This document shows positions 1 to 6,865 of a DNA stretch of 15,926 bases, piece by piece (the first letter of the stretch is position 1; the number at the start of each line of letters is the position of its first letter). The translations under genes were made by a program, and so were the position numbers. A model generated the notes under the pieces. It did not search any database. It saw nothing but the letters and a program-made list of their open reading frames with translations, and was not told where the DNA came from. Origin of the DNA: CAZWMK01 sp964635065 (GTDB taxonomy: Bacteria; Pseudomonadota; Alphaproteobacteria; Sphingomonadales; Sphingomonadaceae); contig CAZWMK010000046.1 of NCBI GenBank assembly GCA_964635065.1, positions 1 through 15,926 of the forward strand, read 5' to 3'.

Positions 1-1
1 T

Positions 2-439
2 GTGCGGACCGCCCAACGTTACCGCCCCGCACCGCCTGCCGCGAAAGCCGGCGGCGTGGCCGTCTGGTCGGGAGACACGGTCGTCCGCCGCGCCGACGGT
101 CTGCTCTACTTCATCGGACGCGACGACGAGATGATCAAGACATCCGGAAACCGCGTCAGTCCAACCGAAGTCGAGGAAGCCGTTTATGCCTGCGGCCATG
201 TGGCCGAAGCTGCTGTCCTTGGCATGGCCGATGATCGTCTGGGACAAGCGATCCGTCTGATTGCCGCTCCCCGCGCCGGCGAGAGCGGCGCTGCGGTTGA
301 ACCGCTTTTGAAGGCGGCATTGGCAAAAAGCCTGCCGACTTATATGCAGCCCCGTTCAATTGTCTGGCTTGATCATCTGCCACGCAATGCCAATGGAAAA
401 ATCGACCGGACCCGCCTGCGCGAGGAATATGGACAGTGA
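2..439 (+). CDS. Acyl-CoA ligase (AMP-forming), exosortase A-associated; C-terminal part only
   Basis: This is the last ~145 residues of an ANL-superfamily adenylating enzyme; the N-terminal AMP-binding domain lies before the window. Visible are an A7-like segment (SGDTV, about residue 23 of the visible part), the A8 hinge (GRDDEMIKTSGNRVSP, 39-54) and an A10 motif PRNANGKIDR with the catalytic lysine at about 133. The family activates a carboxylate as acyl-adenylate and passes it to CoA or a carrier. Together with the overlapping decarboxylase and the XrtA genes downstream, it matches the exosortase A-associated ligase family (TIGR03098 type). The substrate is unknown. The stop TGA at 437-439 overlaps the GTG start of the next gene, so the two are probably translationally coupled. 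No start can be given because the reading frame enters from the left edge. Confidence 0.9.
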   Translation: MRTAQRYRPAPPAAKAGGVAVWSGDTVVRRADGLLYFIGRDDEMIKTSGNRVSPTEVEEAVYACGHVAEAAVLGMADDRLGQAIRLIAAPRAGESGAAVEPLLKAALAKSLPTYMQPRSIVWLDHLPRNANGKIDRTRLREEYGQ

Positions 440-1659
440 ACCAGGGTGCCATTCCGTCCGGATATACAAGCTTGAACGGGGAGCTGGCCATTGCCGGACA
501 CACAGCTTCGCACTGGGTGGCCATCGCCGAAGATACACCGCTTTTCCTATACGACCGCAGGCTGATCGACCAGCGCATTGCCGAACTGCGCGCGGCCCTG
601 CCGTCAGAGGTCGAACTGCATTATGCCATCAAAGCCAATCCGCTGCCTGAGCTGGTCAATCACATCGCGGCCCAGGTGGATGGGCTGGATGTTGCCTCTG
701 CCGGTGAACTCGAGCTAGCGCTGGCAAGCGGCATGACGCCCGACTGCATCAGCTTTGCCGGCCCGGCCAAGCGTGACCGCGAATTGCGGGCTGCCGTTCA
801 GGCGGGTGTGACGGTCAACATTGAATCCGAAGGTGAATTTACGCGTCTGGCGGCCATCGGCAAGGAGCTCGACATTCCTCCTGTCGCGGCAGTGCGTGTC
901 AATCCGCCGTTTGACGTCAAGGCATCAGGGATGAAGATGGGCGGCGGTGCCAAGCCCTTTGGCATTGATGCTGCGCGCGTACCGGCACTTCTGGCATGTT
1001 TTGACGATGCGGGGGTGCGTTTCGACGGCTTTCATATTTTTGCGGGCTCGCAGAATCTCTCGGCCGATGCACTGATCGAGGTACAGGCGCGGGCGCTGGA
1101 ACTGGCTTCCGATCTTGCGCTTTTGGCCCCATGTCCGCCACGGATCGTCAATATTGGCGGCGGTTTTGGCATCCCTTATTTCATGAACGACAAGCCACTC
1201 GATCTCCATGCCGTCGGCGCGGCCTTGGGCATGGCTCTGGCCGAAAGGTCAGCGGTCCTGCGCGCGGCCCGGATCGTTATTGAACTGGGGCGCTATATCG
1301 TCGGCGAGGCGGGGGTCTATTTGACGCGGGTTGTCGATCGCAAGCAGAGCCACGGCGAAACCTTTATCCTGGTCGATGGCGGTCTGCATCATCAACTGGC
1401 GGCGAGCGGCAATTTCGGTACCGTGATCCGTCGCAATTATCCTATCGCCAATGCCAGTCGTTTCGATAAAGCGCCTGAAGAGGTCGTGACCGTATCGGGG
1501 TGCCTGTGCACGCCGATCGACCGGTTGGGGGACAAGGTATCCCTGCCGAGAACCGAGGTCGGCGATCTGATTGCCGTGTTCATGGCGGGGGCTTATGGCC
1601 GCTCCGCCAGTCCGACAAGTTTTCTGGGCCATCCCCCGCCCTGTGAAATGCTTGTTTGA
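436..1659 (+). CDS. PLP-dependent (fold III) decarboxylase, exosortase A system-associated
   Basis: A 407-aa alanine-racemase/ornithine-decarboxylase-fold enzyme related to diaminopimelate decarboxylase. The PLP lysine is K66 in YAIKANP. The phosphate-binding glycine loop is NIGGGFGIPY near residue 237, followed by ELGRYIVGEAG near 282. C-terminal active-site motifs GCLCTPID (about 355) and AGAYG (about 382) are present, so the enzyme looks intact. Length and motifs fit the XrtA-linked decarboxylase family (TIGR03099 type). The start is GTG at 436, overlapping the ligase stop, with GAGGA at 422-426 as ribosome binding site. With the ligase it probably supplies an amine or modified acyl building block for the polysaccharide; this is inferred from position, and the true substrate is not known. 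Other members of the fold, such as DAP decarboxylase, are less likely given the neighbours. Confidence 0.9.
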   Translation: MNQGAIPSGYTSLNGELAIAGHTASHWVAIAEDTPLFLYDRRLIDQRIAELRAALPSEVELHYAIKANPLPELVNHIAAQVDGLDVASAGELELALASGMTPDCISFAGPAKRDRELRAAVQAGVTVNIESEGEFTRLAAIGKELDIPPVAAVRVNPPFDVKASGMKMGGGAKPFGIDAARVPALLACFDDAGVRFDGFHIFAGSQNLSADALIEVQARALELASDLALLAPCPPRIVNIGGGFGIPYFMNDKPLDLHAVGAALGMALAERSAVLRAARIVIELGRYIVGEAGVYLTRVVDRKQSHGETFILVDGGLHHQLAASGNFGTVIRRNYPIANASRFDKAPEEVVTVSGCLCTPIDRLGDKVSLPRTEVGDLIAVFMAGAYGRSASPTSFLGHPPPCEMLV

Positions 1660-1679
1660 CACTGATGCGAGGCAATGCG

Positions 1680-1733
1680 GAGAGTGAGAATGGACGCATC
1701 TTATAACAAGATGATAACAATGTTTTCACTCTC
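1680..1733. promoter_or_regulatory. Nested inverted repeats, candidate activator (enhancer) site
   Basis: Outer arms GAGAGTGA (1680-1687) and TCACTCTC (1726-1733) are perfect complements. Inside them CATCTT (1697-1702) and AAGATG (1708-1713) are also perfect complements with a 5-nt spacer. The two dyads have almost the same centre (about 1705-1706). That centre is about 114 bp upstream of the start predicted from the sigma-54 element at 1792, a usual distance for a bacterial enhancer-binding protein. No T run follows, so it is not an ordinary intrinsic terminator. Binding by a PrsR-like regulator is inference. Confidence 0.42.
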
Positions 1734-1764
1734 TACTGTCATGAAGGCAGCGTACGTCTGCTAA
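1690..1764 (+). CDS. Candidate 24-codon small ORF with a good Shine-Dalgarno
   Basis: An ATG at 1690 is preceded by GGAGAG (1679-1684) with 5 nt between them and opens a 24-codon frame ending in TAA at 1762. The peptide starts MDASYNK and ends AAYVC, with no recognisable domain. It begins 30 bp after the decarboxylase stop and could be translated from that transcript. Against it: the frame coincides with two inverted repeats that look regulatory, and its base composition is much more AT-rich than the flanking genes. It is listed only as a candidate. Confidence 0.18.
   Translation: MDASYNKMITMFSLSTVMKAAYVC
1747..1761. repeat. Short dyad GCAG-N7-CTGC
   Basis: GCAG (1747-1750) and CTGC (1758-1761) flank a CGTACG-containing core, giving an almost symmetrical 15-bp element. 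It lies between the nested dyads and the sigma-54-like promoter. It could be an operator, or chance. Confidence 0.22.
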
Positions 1765-1785
1765 AATAGAGATGTAATTTCTATT
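1765..1785. repeat. AT-rich inverted repeat AATAGA-N9-TCTATT
   Basis: Perfect 6-bp arms at 1765-1770 and 1780-1785 with a 9-nt spacer lie directly upstream of the -24 element. This AT-rich DNA might be a protein-binding or bendable site, as is common just upstream of sigma-54 promoters. No protein is assigned. Confidence 0.25.
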
Positions 1786-1791
1786 CTATGG

Positions 1792-1808
1792 CTGGCACGA
1801 AAAGGGCA
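1792..1808 (+). promoter_or_regulatory. Sigma-54 (RpoN) -24/-12 type promoter
   Basis: The -24 block reads CTGGCACG (1792-1799), an exact match to the YTGGCACG consensus. After AAAA comes GGGCA (1804-1808) in place of TTGCW. The invariant GG (1794-1795) and GC (1806-1807) are separated by exactly 10 bp, as sigma-54 requires. Transcription would start near 1819, leaving a leader of about 78 nt before the export lipoprotein. PEP-CTERM/XrtA systems are known in some bacteria to be controlled by PrsK-PrsR with RpoN, which supports the reading. The TT of the -12 block is replaced by GG, which may weaken it. Confidence 0.6.
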
Positions 1809-1850
1809 TGGTAGGTTTATCCTGCTGAATTGAATGGCGGTTGTCGGTTC

Positions 1851-1870
1851 GTGTGACCCGTGGGTGACAC
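1851..1870. promoter_or_regulatory. 20-bp near-perfect palindrome in the predicted leader
   Basis: Arms GTGTGACCC (1851-1859) and GGGTGACAC (1862-1870) pair at 8 of 9 positions around a GT centre. It lies just upstream of the ribosome binding site and downstream of the predicted sigma-54 start. It may be a repressor operator or an RNA hairpin that affects translation. Which of the two cannot be decided from sequence. Confidence 0.4.
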
Positions 1871-1880
1871 TGGCCTAGTC

Positions 1881-1886
1881 AAGGGG
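1881..1886 (+). promoter_or_regulatory. Ribosome binding site AAGGGG deciding the start of the export gene
   Basis: AAGGGG ends one base before the ATG at 1888 but 10 bases before the ATG at 1897. The second ATG is therefore the better start. Confidence 0.5.
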
Positions 1887-1896
1887 AATGAACCAT

Positions 1897-2532
1897 ATGA
1901 ACAATGTTTCCAAGAAACTCCTCCTCGCGGCGGGTGCGTTTGCGCTGCTCTCTGGTTGCGGCAGCACGGTCAATAACAGCCTGCCACCGGCTGCATTCGT
2001 CTCCCCGGAAGATGGCCCCGGCGCAGATTATGTCGTTGGCCCGCTTGATTCGCTGAACATTTTCGTCTGGCGCAATCCGGAACTGACGACGACGGTGACC
2101 GTGCGTCCGGATGGCCGCATCACGGTGCCGCTGATCTCGGATCTTCCGGCCGCGGGACAGACGCCGACGCAACTCAGCAAGTCGATCGAGGAAAAGCTGA
2201 GCGGTTACATCCAGAATCCGATCGTGTCGGTCATCGTCACCAACTTTAACGGACCGCTGTCGCAGCAGATCCGGGTTGTCGGGCAGGCCGCCAAGCCTTC
2301 GGCCATTCCCTATCGCGCCAACATGACCCTGCTTGACGTCATGATTGCGGTTGGCGGCCTCACCGAATATGCCGCAGGCGACCGCGCGCGCCTCGTCCGT
2401 TTCGACAAGGCGAACAATAGCCAGAAGGAATATGGGCTGAAGATCGAAAGTCTGCTGGAAGATGGCAAGACATCCGCCAACGTCCGCATCGAACCGGGCG
2501 ATGTGATCATCATCCCCGAGAGCTTCTTCTAA
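1897..2532 (+). CDS. Polysaccharide export outer-membrane lipoprotein, XrtA system (Wza-like)
   Basis: A 211-aa exported lipoprotein (214 aa if the in-frame ATG at 1888 is used). The signal peptide has a basic n-region (SKK), a hydrophobic core and a lipobox LLSGC, with the lipidated Cys near residue 21. A poly-export domain follows: VVGPLDSLNIFVWRNPEL, then VRPDGRITVPL. An SLBB-type segment comes next (IRVVGQAAKPSAIPYRANMT, then DVMIAVGG) and the protein ends EPGDVIIIPESFF. It lacks the long C-terminal part of E. coli Wza, as is usual for the short XrtA-linked export family (TIGR03027 type). The role is a periplasmic or outer-membrane conduit for the exopolysaccharide, working with the Wzz-like protein and beta-barrel encoded next. 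It is the first gene after the sigma-54-like promoter and is followed by a probable attenuator. Confidence 0.92.
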   Translation: MNNVSKKLLLAAGAFALLSGCGSTVNNSLPPAAFVSPEDGPGADYVVGPLDSLNIFVWRNPELTTTVTVRPDGRITVPLISDLPAAGQTPTQLSKSIEEKLSGYIQNPIVSVIVTNFNGPLSQQIRVVGQAAKPSAIPYRANMTLLDVMIAVGGLTEYAAGDRARLVRFDKANNSQKEYGLKIESLLEDGKTSANVRIEPGDVIIIPESFF

Positions 2533-2543
2533 TTCTTGTATGA

Positions 2544-2571
2544 GGGGCGGGCCTGTGCACCGCCCCGTTTT
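2544..2571 (+). terminator. Hairpin with short T run, probable attenuator inside the operon
   Basis: GGGGCGG (2544-2550) and CCGCCCC (2560-2566) form a perfect 7-bp all-GC stem with a 9-nt loop, followed by GTTTT (2567-2571). It begins 12 bp after the export lipoprotein stop. The next gene continues in the same direction 51 bp later with no clear new promoter. Partial termination would give more of the first gene's mRNA than of the rest. The T run is short, so readthrough is likely, and a 3'-end-protecting hairpin is the alternative. Confidence 0.55.
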
Positions 2572-2621
2572 CCGACCTGCGATTTTGATGGGCGACTGCT
2601 GGCGCTCCGGAGAGTGACGCG

Positions 2622-4199
2622 ATGAATTCGCTGTACGACCAGATGATGACCTCTTTTTACGCCATGTGGCGTAAGCGCTGGTATGGCTTGGCTGCCATGT
2701 GGACCGTGTGTCTTGTGGGCTGGGTCATCGTGGCACTGATACCCAACCAGTATCAGTCGAGCGCCCGTCTTTATGTGGACTGGGCCTCGCTGCTGCCAAG
2801 GGAACTGGGCTACGGCAACGAGAATGTCCTGCGTCAGGTCGACGTCGTTCGTCGCACGCTCACAAGCCGGATCAACCTCGAAAAGGTCGTCCGTCGCACC
2901 GAACTTGATGTAGCCATCAAGGACGACAAGCAGCTTGACGCCCTGATCGGGGCGATGAGCAAGAACATCGATGTGAAGAGCCAGGAAAACGACCTCTTCA
3001 CGATCACCTACACCTCCAACGACCCGCGCATGACCGACAGCCAGAATGCCGTTCTCGCGCGCCGTATCGTCGACAATCTCATCCAGATCTTCATGGAAGA
3101 GAACGTCAGTTCGGATCGCGACGACATCAACGAAGCCGTCCGCTTCTTCGAGGATCAGCTCGCACAGCGCGAGCGTGAGCTTGAAGCCGCTGAGCAGCGC
3201 AAGATGGAATTCGAGACGCGCTATCTCGGCCGTCTGCCGGGTGATGGCTCGATCAGCGACCGCGTCAACAAGGCGCGGACCGAACTCGACAGGGTTTCGA
3301 TGGAGCTGGCGCAGGCGCAAAGCTCGCTGCGCGCGCTGCAGGGCCAGATTTCCAGCACGCCCGAGACCATTGATGCCGCAGCCGTGATCACTGATGGTGG
3401 CAGCAATGCCGTGCGCTATGTTTCCGGCTCTGCCGCTGGTCGCATTGCACAGCTGGAAGGCCAGATCAGCGATGCTTATGCCCGCGGCTGGACCGATCAG
3501 CACCCCGACATCGTTTCGGCCCGGCAGCAGATCGAGCGTTTGCGCGCGCAGGCTGCCAAGGAAGCGTCCAATCCTACCTATCGGCCGCAACGCGTTGCTC
3601 AGTCGAACCCGGTTTATGTCAACCTGCGCAGCATGATGTTCGAACGCCAGTCGATGGTGGCATCGCTTTCGGCACGTGCGGCCCAGTTGCGTGCTGACAT
3701 TGCGGATCTCACCAAAAAGCAGGTGGAAGAACCTGGTATCGCGGCCGAACAGGCGAAACTGAACCGCGACTATGACGTGCTGAAGCGCCAATATGAGGAA
3801 TTGCTGAAATCACGTGAAGAAGTGCGCCTGCGCAGCGACGTCGAAACCAAGACGCAGCAGGTGAAGTTCCGCGTCGTCGATCCGCCCTCGCAGCCGCGCG
3901 TGCCGGTGGCGCCCAACCGTCCGCTCATGCTGTCAGTTGTGCTGCTTCTGGGTCTTGCAGCGGCACTGCTCGTCACCTTCGTCGCCAGCCGCTTGCATAC
4001 CACCTATATCTCGGTCTCGCGCTTGCAGGCTGCTTTTGATGTGCCGGTGCTGGGCAGCGTCTCGGATATCGTCACCGAACAGCAGCGTGCGCAAAGCCGC
4101 ATGTGGCTGATCGGCTTTGCGATGCTGACCGGCGGCCTCGCGGCCATCTATGCCGCGTTGCTTGTGATTGAACTTATCCAGCGCAACAGCCTGTCTTAA
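2622..4199 (+). CDS. Chain-length determinant (Wzz/PCP family), XrtA system
   Basis: A 525-aa inner-membrane polysaccharide co-polymerase. It has an N-terminal cytoplasmic segment, a first membrane span at about 21-40, and the Wzz start motif (PNQYQSSARLYVD). A long periplasmic, heptad-rich coiled coil follows (about 170-235 and 345-405), then a proline-rich motif (VDPPSQPRVPVAPNRP, about 420-435). A second span lies at 437-458 and a third hydrophobic segment at about 494-518. Length and architecture fit the XrtA-associated chain-length family (TIGR03007 type). It should set polymer length and recruit the separate autokinase encoded next, since it has no kinase domain of its own. GGAGAG at 2609-2614 is the ribosome binding site for the ATG at 2622. 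The minus-strand frame opposite it is a codon-bias shadow. Confidence 0.93.
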   Translation: MNSLYDQMMTSFYAMWRKRWYGLAAMWTVCLVGWVIVALIPNQYQSSARLYVDWASLLPRELGYGNENVLRQVDVVRRTLTSRINLEKVVRRTELDVAIKDDKQLDALIGAMSKNIDVKSQENDLFTITYTSNDPRMTDSQNAVLARRIVDNLIQIFMEENVSSDRDDINEAVRFFEDQLAQRERELEAAEQRKMEFETRYLGRLPGDGSISDRVNKARTELDRVSMELAQAQSSLRALQGQISSTPETIDAAAVITDGGSNAVRYVSGSAAGRIAQLEGQISDAYARGWTDQHPDIVSARQQIERLRAQAAKEASNPTYRPQRVAQSNPVYVNLRSMMFERQSMVASLSARAAQLRADIADLTKKQVEEPGIAAEQAKLNRDYDVLKRQYEELLKSREEVRLRSDVETKTQQVKFRVVDPPSQPRVPVAPNRPLMLSVVLLLGLAAALLVTFVASRLHTTYISVSRLQAAFDVPVLGSVSDIVTEQQRAQSRMWLIGFAMLTGGLAAIYAALLVIELIQRNSLS

Positions 4200-4218
4200 G
4201 CCGGAAAAGGATTGATTG

Positions 4219-5160
4219 ATGACTGAACCCACCCAATCAAAGCCCTCCGCAGGCTCTTTGCTGGAGCGCGCTGCCCAGAAGATGAGTGCGGCAGCGCAGC
4301 AGGCGCAGACGACGCAGCCGGCACAGGATAGTGGCTCGCGCCCTGCGCCGCCGCCCGTCACCGCAGCCGCCGTTGCCGTTGCAAGCGGCAGCGAGCGCCC
4401 CTCGTTGCCGGATGCTGCCGGGCGTCAAAGTCGCCGCGGTGAAATCGACCTCGTATCGCTGCGCGAGCAGGGTTATGTCGTTCCGGACTCGCCTGCGACG
4501 GCGACGGCCGAAGAGTTTCGCATCATCAAACGGCAATTGCTGTTGAATGCGATGGCGCGCGGCAATGACACGATCCGCAATGGCAACCTCATTCTTGTCT
4601 GTTCAAGCCAGCCGAACGAAGGCAAGACATTCTGCGCGATCAACCTGGCGCTTTCGATTGCAACGGAACGCGACCTTACCGTGCTTCTCGTCGACGCCGA
4701 TTTTGCCAAGCCGGAGATTCTCTCCACCCTTGGCCTTGAGGGCGGCAAGGGGCTGGTGGATGTCATTGCCGATCCGACGCTTGATCTTTCCGATTGCCTG
4801 ATCCGCACGAACATCGAAAATCTCTCTGTGTTGCCGGCCGGGCGTCAGCATAATCTGACGACGGAACTGCTCGCCTCCGACCGCATGGGCGACATGGTTG
4901 AAGAAATCGCCAAACGATATCCCGACCGTATCGTCATTTTCGACAGCCCGCCGGTGCTGGCGTCGTCGGCGGCCTCGGTGCTTGCACTTCATGTCGGACA
5001 GGTGTTGTTCGTGGTGGAAGCCGAGACGACGCGTGAGACCGAACTGCAGGACGGTCTCGAAATGCTGTCGAGTTGCGAACATATCTACATGCTGCTCAAC
5101 AAAGCCCGTTATGCGGGTGCCGGTCGCCGCTTTGGCAGCTATTACGGTTACGGTTCCTGA
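4219..5160 (+). CDS. XrtA-associated BY-type tyrosine autokinase (CpsD/Wzc kinase domain)
   Basis: A 313-aa cytoplasmic P-loop kinase. The first ~90 residues are rich in Ala, Pro, Gln and Ser and look disordered. The kinase domain has Walker A SSQPNEGKT (about 130-138), Walker A' VLLVDADFAKP (about 156-166) and Walker B RIVIFDSPP (about 236-244). The C-terminus ends in a short tyrosine cluster (SYYGYGS), the likely autophosphorylation site. The family (TIGR03018 type) cycles phosphorylation to control polymer length through the Wzz partner encoded just upstream. The start is ATG at 4219, with AAGGA at 4207-4211 correctly spaced; a TTG three bases earlier is less likely. The Walker A glycine often seen before EGKT is Asn here, which should not abolish binding because GKT is kept. 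Confidence 0.92.
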   Translation: MTEPTQSKPSAGSLLERAAQKMSAAAQQAQTTQPAQDSGSRPAPPPVTAAAVAVASGSERPSLPDAAGRQSRRGEIDLVSLREQGYVVPDSPATATAEEFRIIKRQLLLNAMARGNDTIRNGNLILVCSSQPNEGKTFCAINLALSIATERDLTVLLVDADFAKPEILSTLGLEGGKGLVDVIADPTLDLSDCLIRTNIENLSVLPAGRQHNLTTELLASDRMGDMVEEIAKRYPDRIVIFDSPPVLASSAASVLALHVGQVLFVVEAETTRETELQDGLEMLSSCEHIYMLLNKARYAGAGRRFGSYYGYGS

Positions 5161-5172
5161 GAAAGAGGCGGT

Positions 5173-6825
5173 ATGAATCCGAAGATCCTTTCGTCGGTTC
5201 TGGCAAGCACGGCGCTGGTCGTCGCCCTGCCGGTGCATGCGCGCACCGAATTCACGCCTGAAGTGTCGGTCCGGCAGGTGTTCGACTTCGCCGGTCGCGG
5301 CGATGCCGGTGGCACGGACATCTGGACAGAAATTGTTGGCGGATTTACTGGCGCGGTCGATAGCCGCAAGGTGCAGGCGTCAATCAATTACAATCTCAGT
5401 CGCCGCCTGCAGCAACAAGGTGAAGTCTTTCAGAAGACACGACATAACCTGAACGCGCGGCTTGAAAGTGAAGTTGTCAACGACCTGCTGTTTTTGAATG
5501 CTGGCGGTTATGCGGCAACGTTGACGCGCGATACGCGTGGCACCTTCACGACCAATCCTGATTCCAATAATGGCAATGTCCAGCAGACCTACAGCTTCTT
5601 TGTCGAGCCACAGGTCCGCCATCGTTTCGGTGAACTCGACGTCAGCGCAAACTACCGCTATGCGATGACCGTGCCGGACGGTGATCGCAAGAGCCTGTCA
5701 GTCGGCGAAATCGGTTTTGATCCCGGTGATCTTTTCATTCAGGGCATGAGCGAATCGACAACCCATAACGGTACCCTCGCGGTCAGCAACGCGCCGCGTG
5801 CCGGACGCTTCAAATGGACACTATCGGGCACGGGCGAGCGCGAGGATGTCCAGCGCCTCGACCAGATGTACCGGACCTACACCGGCCTGTTCGACGTTGA
5901 ATATGCCTTGAATCGCAAGATCAGCCTGCTTGGCAGCGTTGGCTATGAGGATATCCTCAACACGCAGGATAATTTTCTGGCTGATCCGGTCACGGGTGAT
6001 CCGATCCTTGCGGCAGATGGCAGTCTGCAATTCGATCCCCTGCGTCCGCGCGTTACCGCCTATGCGCAAGACGGGGTGATCTGGGATGTCGGCGTTCGGC
6101 TTTCGCCCAGTTCGCGCCTTGAACTGACAGCGCGTGGCGGGCGTCGTTATGGCGGTACGACGGCAAGTTTCGACATGAACTGGCAGATTCGTCCCGGCCT
6201 GACGTTCAGGGCGAATTTCCAGGAATCAATCGACAGCACCGGTCGCATGCTGACCCGTTACATCAACGGTACGCCGATTTTCTCCTCGGTCGTCAACAAT
6301 CAGTACACCATTGGTCCGGCAGGGTGCCTATACGGTGCTGTGCCCGGCACCTCATCCTGTTTCGGCGGGCTGACCCAGTCGGTCACGTCGGCGACGTTCC
6401 GCGACAACAGCGCCAATGCCACGCTGGAACTGTCGCGCAATCGCTGGCGCGCGATGGTCAGCGGTTTTTACAATGTGCGCCGCTATGTTGATGGCCGCCA
6501 GTTGCAGGCTAACGGCCAGCCTTCGGTGGCGGCCAATGTCCGTGGTGCCGATGACAAGACCCTCGGCCTTATTCTGGGCTTCGACTATCGGTTGAGCGCG
6601 CGCGCGACTGTCGATGCCACCTTGCAGTTCTATGACCAGAAATTTGCCCTCCGCAATACAGGGCAGGACAGTCAATATTACGCAACGTCATTGGGTTACA
6701 GCGTCAAGTTCGGGCGCTCTCTGAACGGTTTCGTGCGAGGTTTTCTGAGTAAGCGCGACTTTTCCTCCGCCGGCCAAGCGGGCACGGAAAAGACGATGAC
6801 GCTCGGCGTGCGCTATAGTTTCTAG
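5173..6825 (+). CDS. Outer-membrane beta-barrel protein, PEP-CTERM/XrtA system-associated
   Basis: A 550-aa exported protein starting at ATG 5173 behind GAAAGAGG. A signal peptide (about 1-23, ending VHA) precedes the mature region. The rest is alternating amphipathic strands with frequent aromatic ends and short turns (for example FDVEYALNRKISLLGSVGYE near 240). It ends in a barrel signal with terminal Phe (TLGVRYSF). This fits the conserved outer-membrane family seen only beside XrtA exopolysaccharide genes (TIGR03016 type). It is probably the outer-membrane channel or secretin-like partner of the short export lipoprotein, which lacks an obvious outer-membrane pore of its own. That role is inferred, and the family has no proven biochemical function known to me. 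It begins 12 bp after the autokinase stop. Confidence 0.85.
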   Translation: MNPKILSSVLASTALVVALPVHARTEFTPEVSVRQVFDFAGRGDAGGTDIWTEIVGGFTGAVDSRKVQASINYNLSRRLQQQGEVFQKTRHNLNARLESEVVNDLLFLNAGGYAATLTRDTRGTFTTNPDSNNGNVQQTYSFFVEPQVRHRFGELDVSANYRYAMTVPDGDRKSLSVGEIGFDPGDLFIQGMSESTTHNGTLAVSNAPRAGRFKWTLSGTGEREDVQRLDQMYRTYTGLFDVEYALNRKISLLGSVGYEDILNTQDNFLADPVTGDPILAADGSLQFDPLRPRVTAYAQDGVIWDVGVRLSPSSRLELTARGGRRYGGTTASFDMNWQIRPGLTFRANFQESIDSTGRMLTRYINGTPIFSSVVNNQYTIGPAGCLYGAVPGTSSCFGGLTQSVTSATFRDNSANATLELSRNRWRAMVSGFYNVRRYVDGRQLQANGQPSVAANVRGADDKTLGLILGFDYRLSARATVDATLQFYDQKFALRNTGQDSQYYATSLGYSVKFGRSLNGFVRGFLSKRDFSSAGQAGTEKTMTLGVRYSF

Positions 6826-6865
6826 TGTGAACGGTCCTGTTCGAAACAGGGCTGGTGAGGGATTT

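Noticed and set aside
1697..1713. CATCTT-N5-AAGATG as a terminator of the decarboxylase transcript
   Set aside because: The stem is short and AT-rich and is not followed by a T run. A regulatory dyad fits better.
2540..2617. A short frame (ATG at 2540) spanning the attenuator, possibly a leader peptide
   Set aside because: No Shine-Dalgarno precedes it and there is no run of regulatory codons; it is probably chance.
2608..2617. A 10-bp sequence shared with 1678-1687 (CGGAGAGTGA), as a repeated regulator site
   Set aside because: The second copy is the ribosome binding site of the chain-length gene, and the match is explained by Shine-Dalgarno similarity.
2529..3791. A 420-codon open frame on the minus strand opposite the chain-length gene
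   Set aside because: It is antisense to a complete Wzz-like protein with clear motifs, its translation shows no domain or membrane logic, and long antisense frames are expected from GC-rich codon use.
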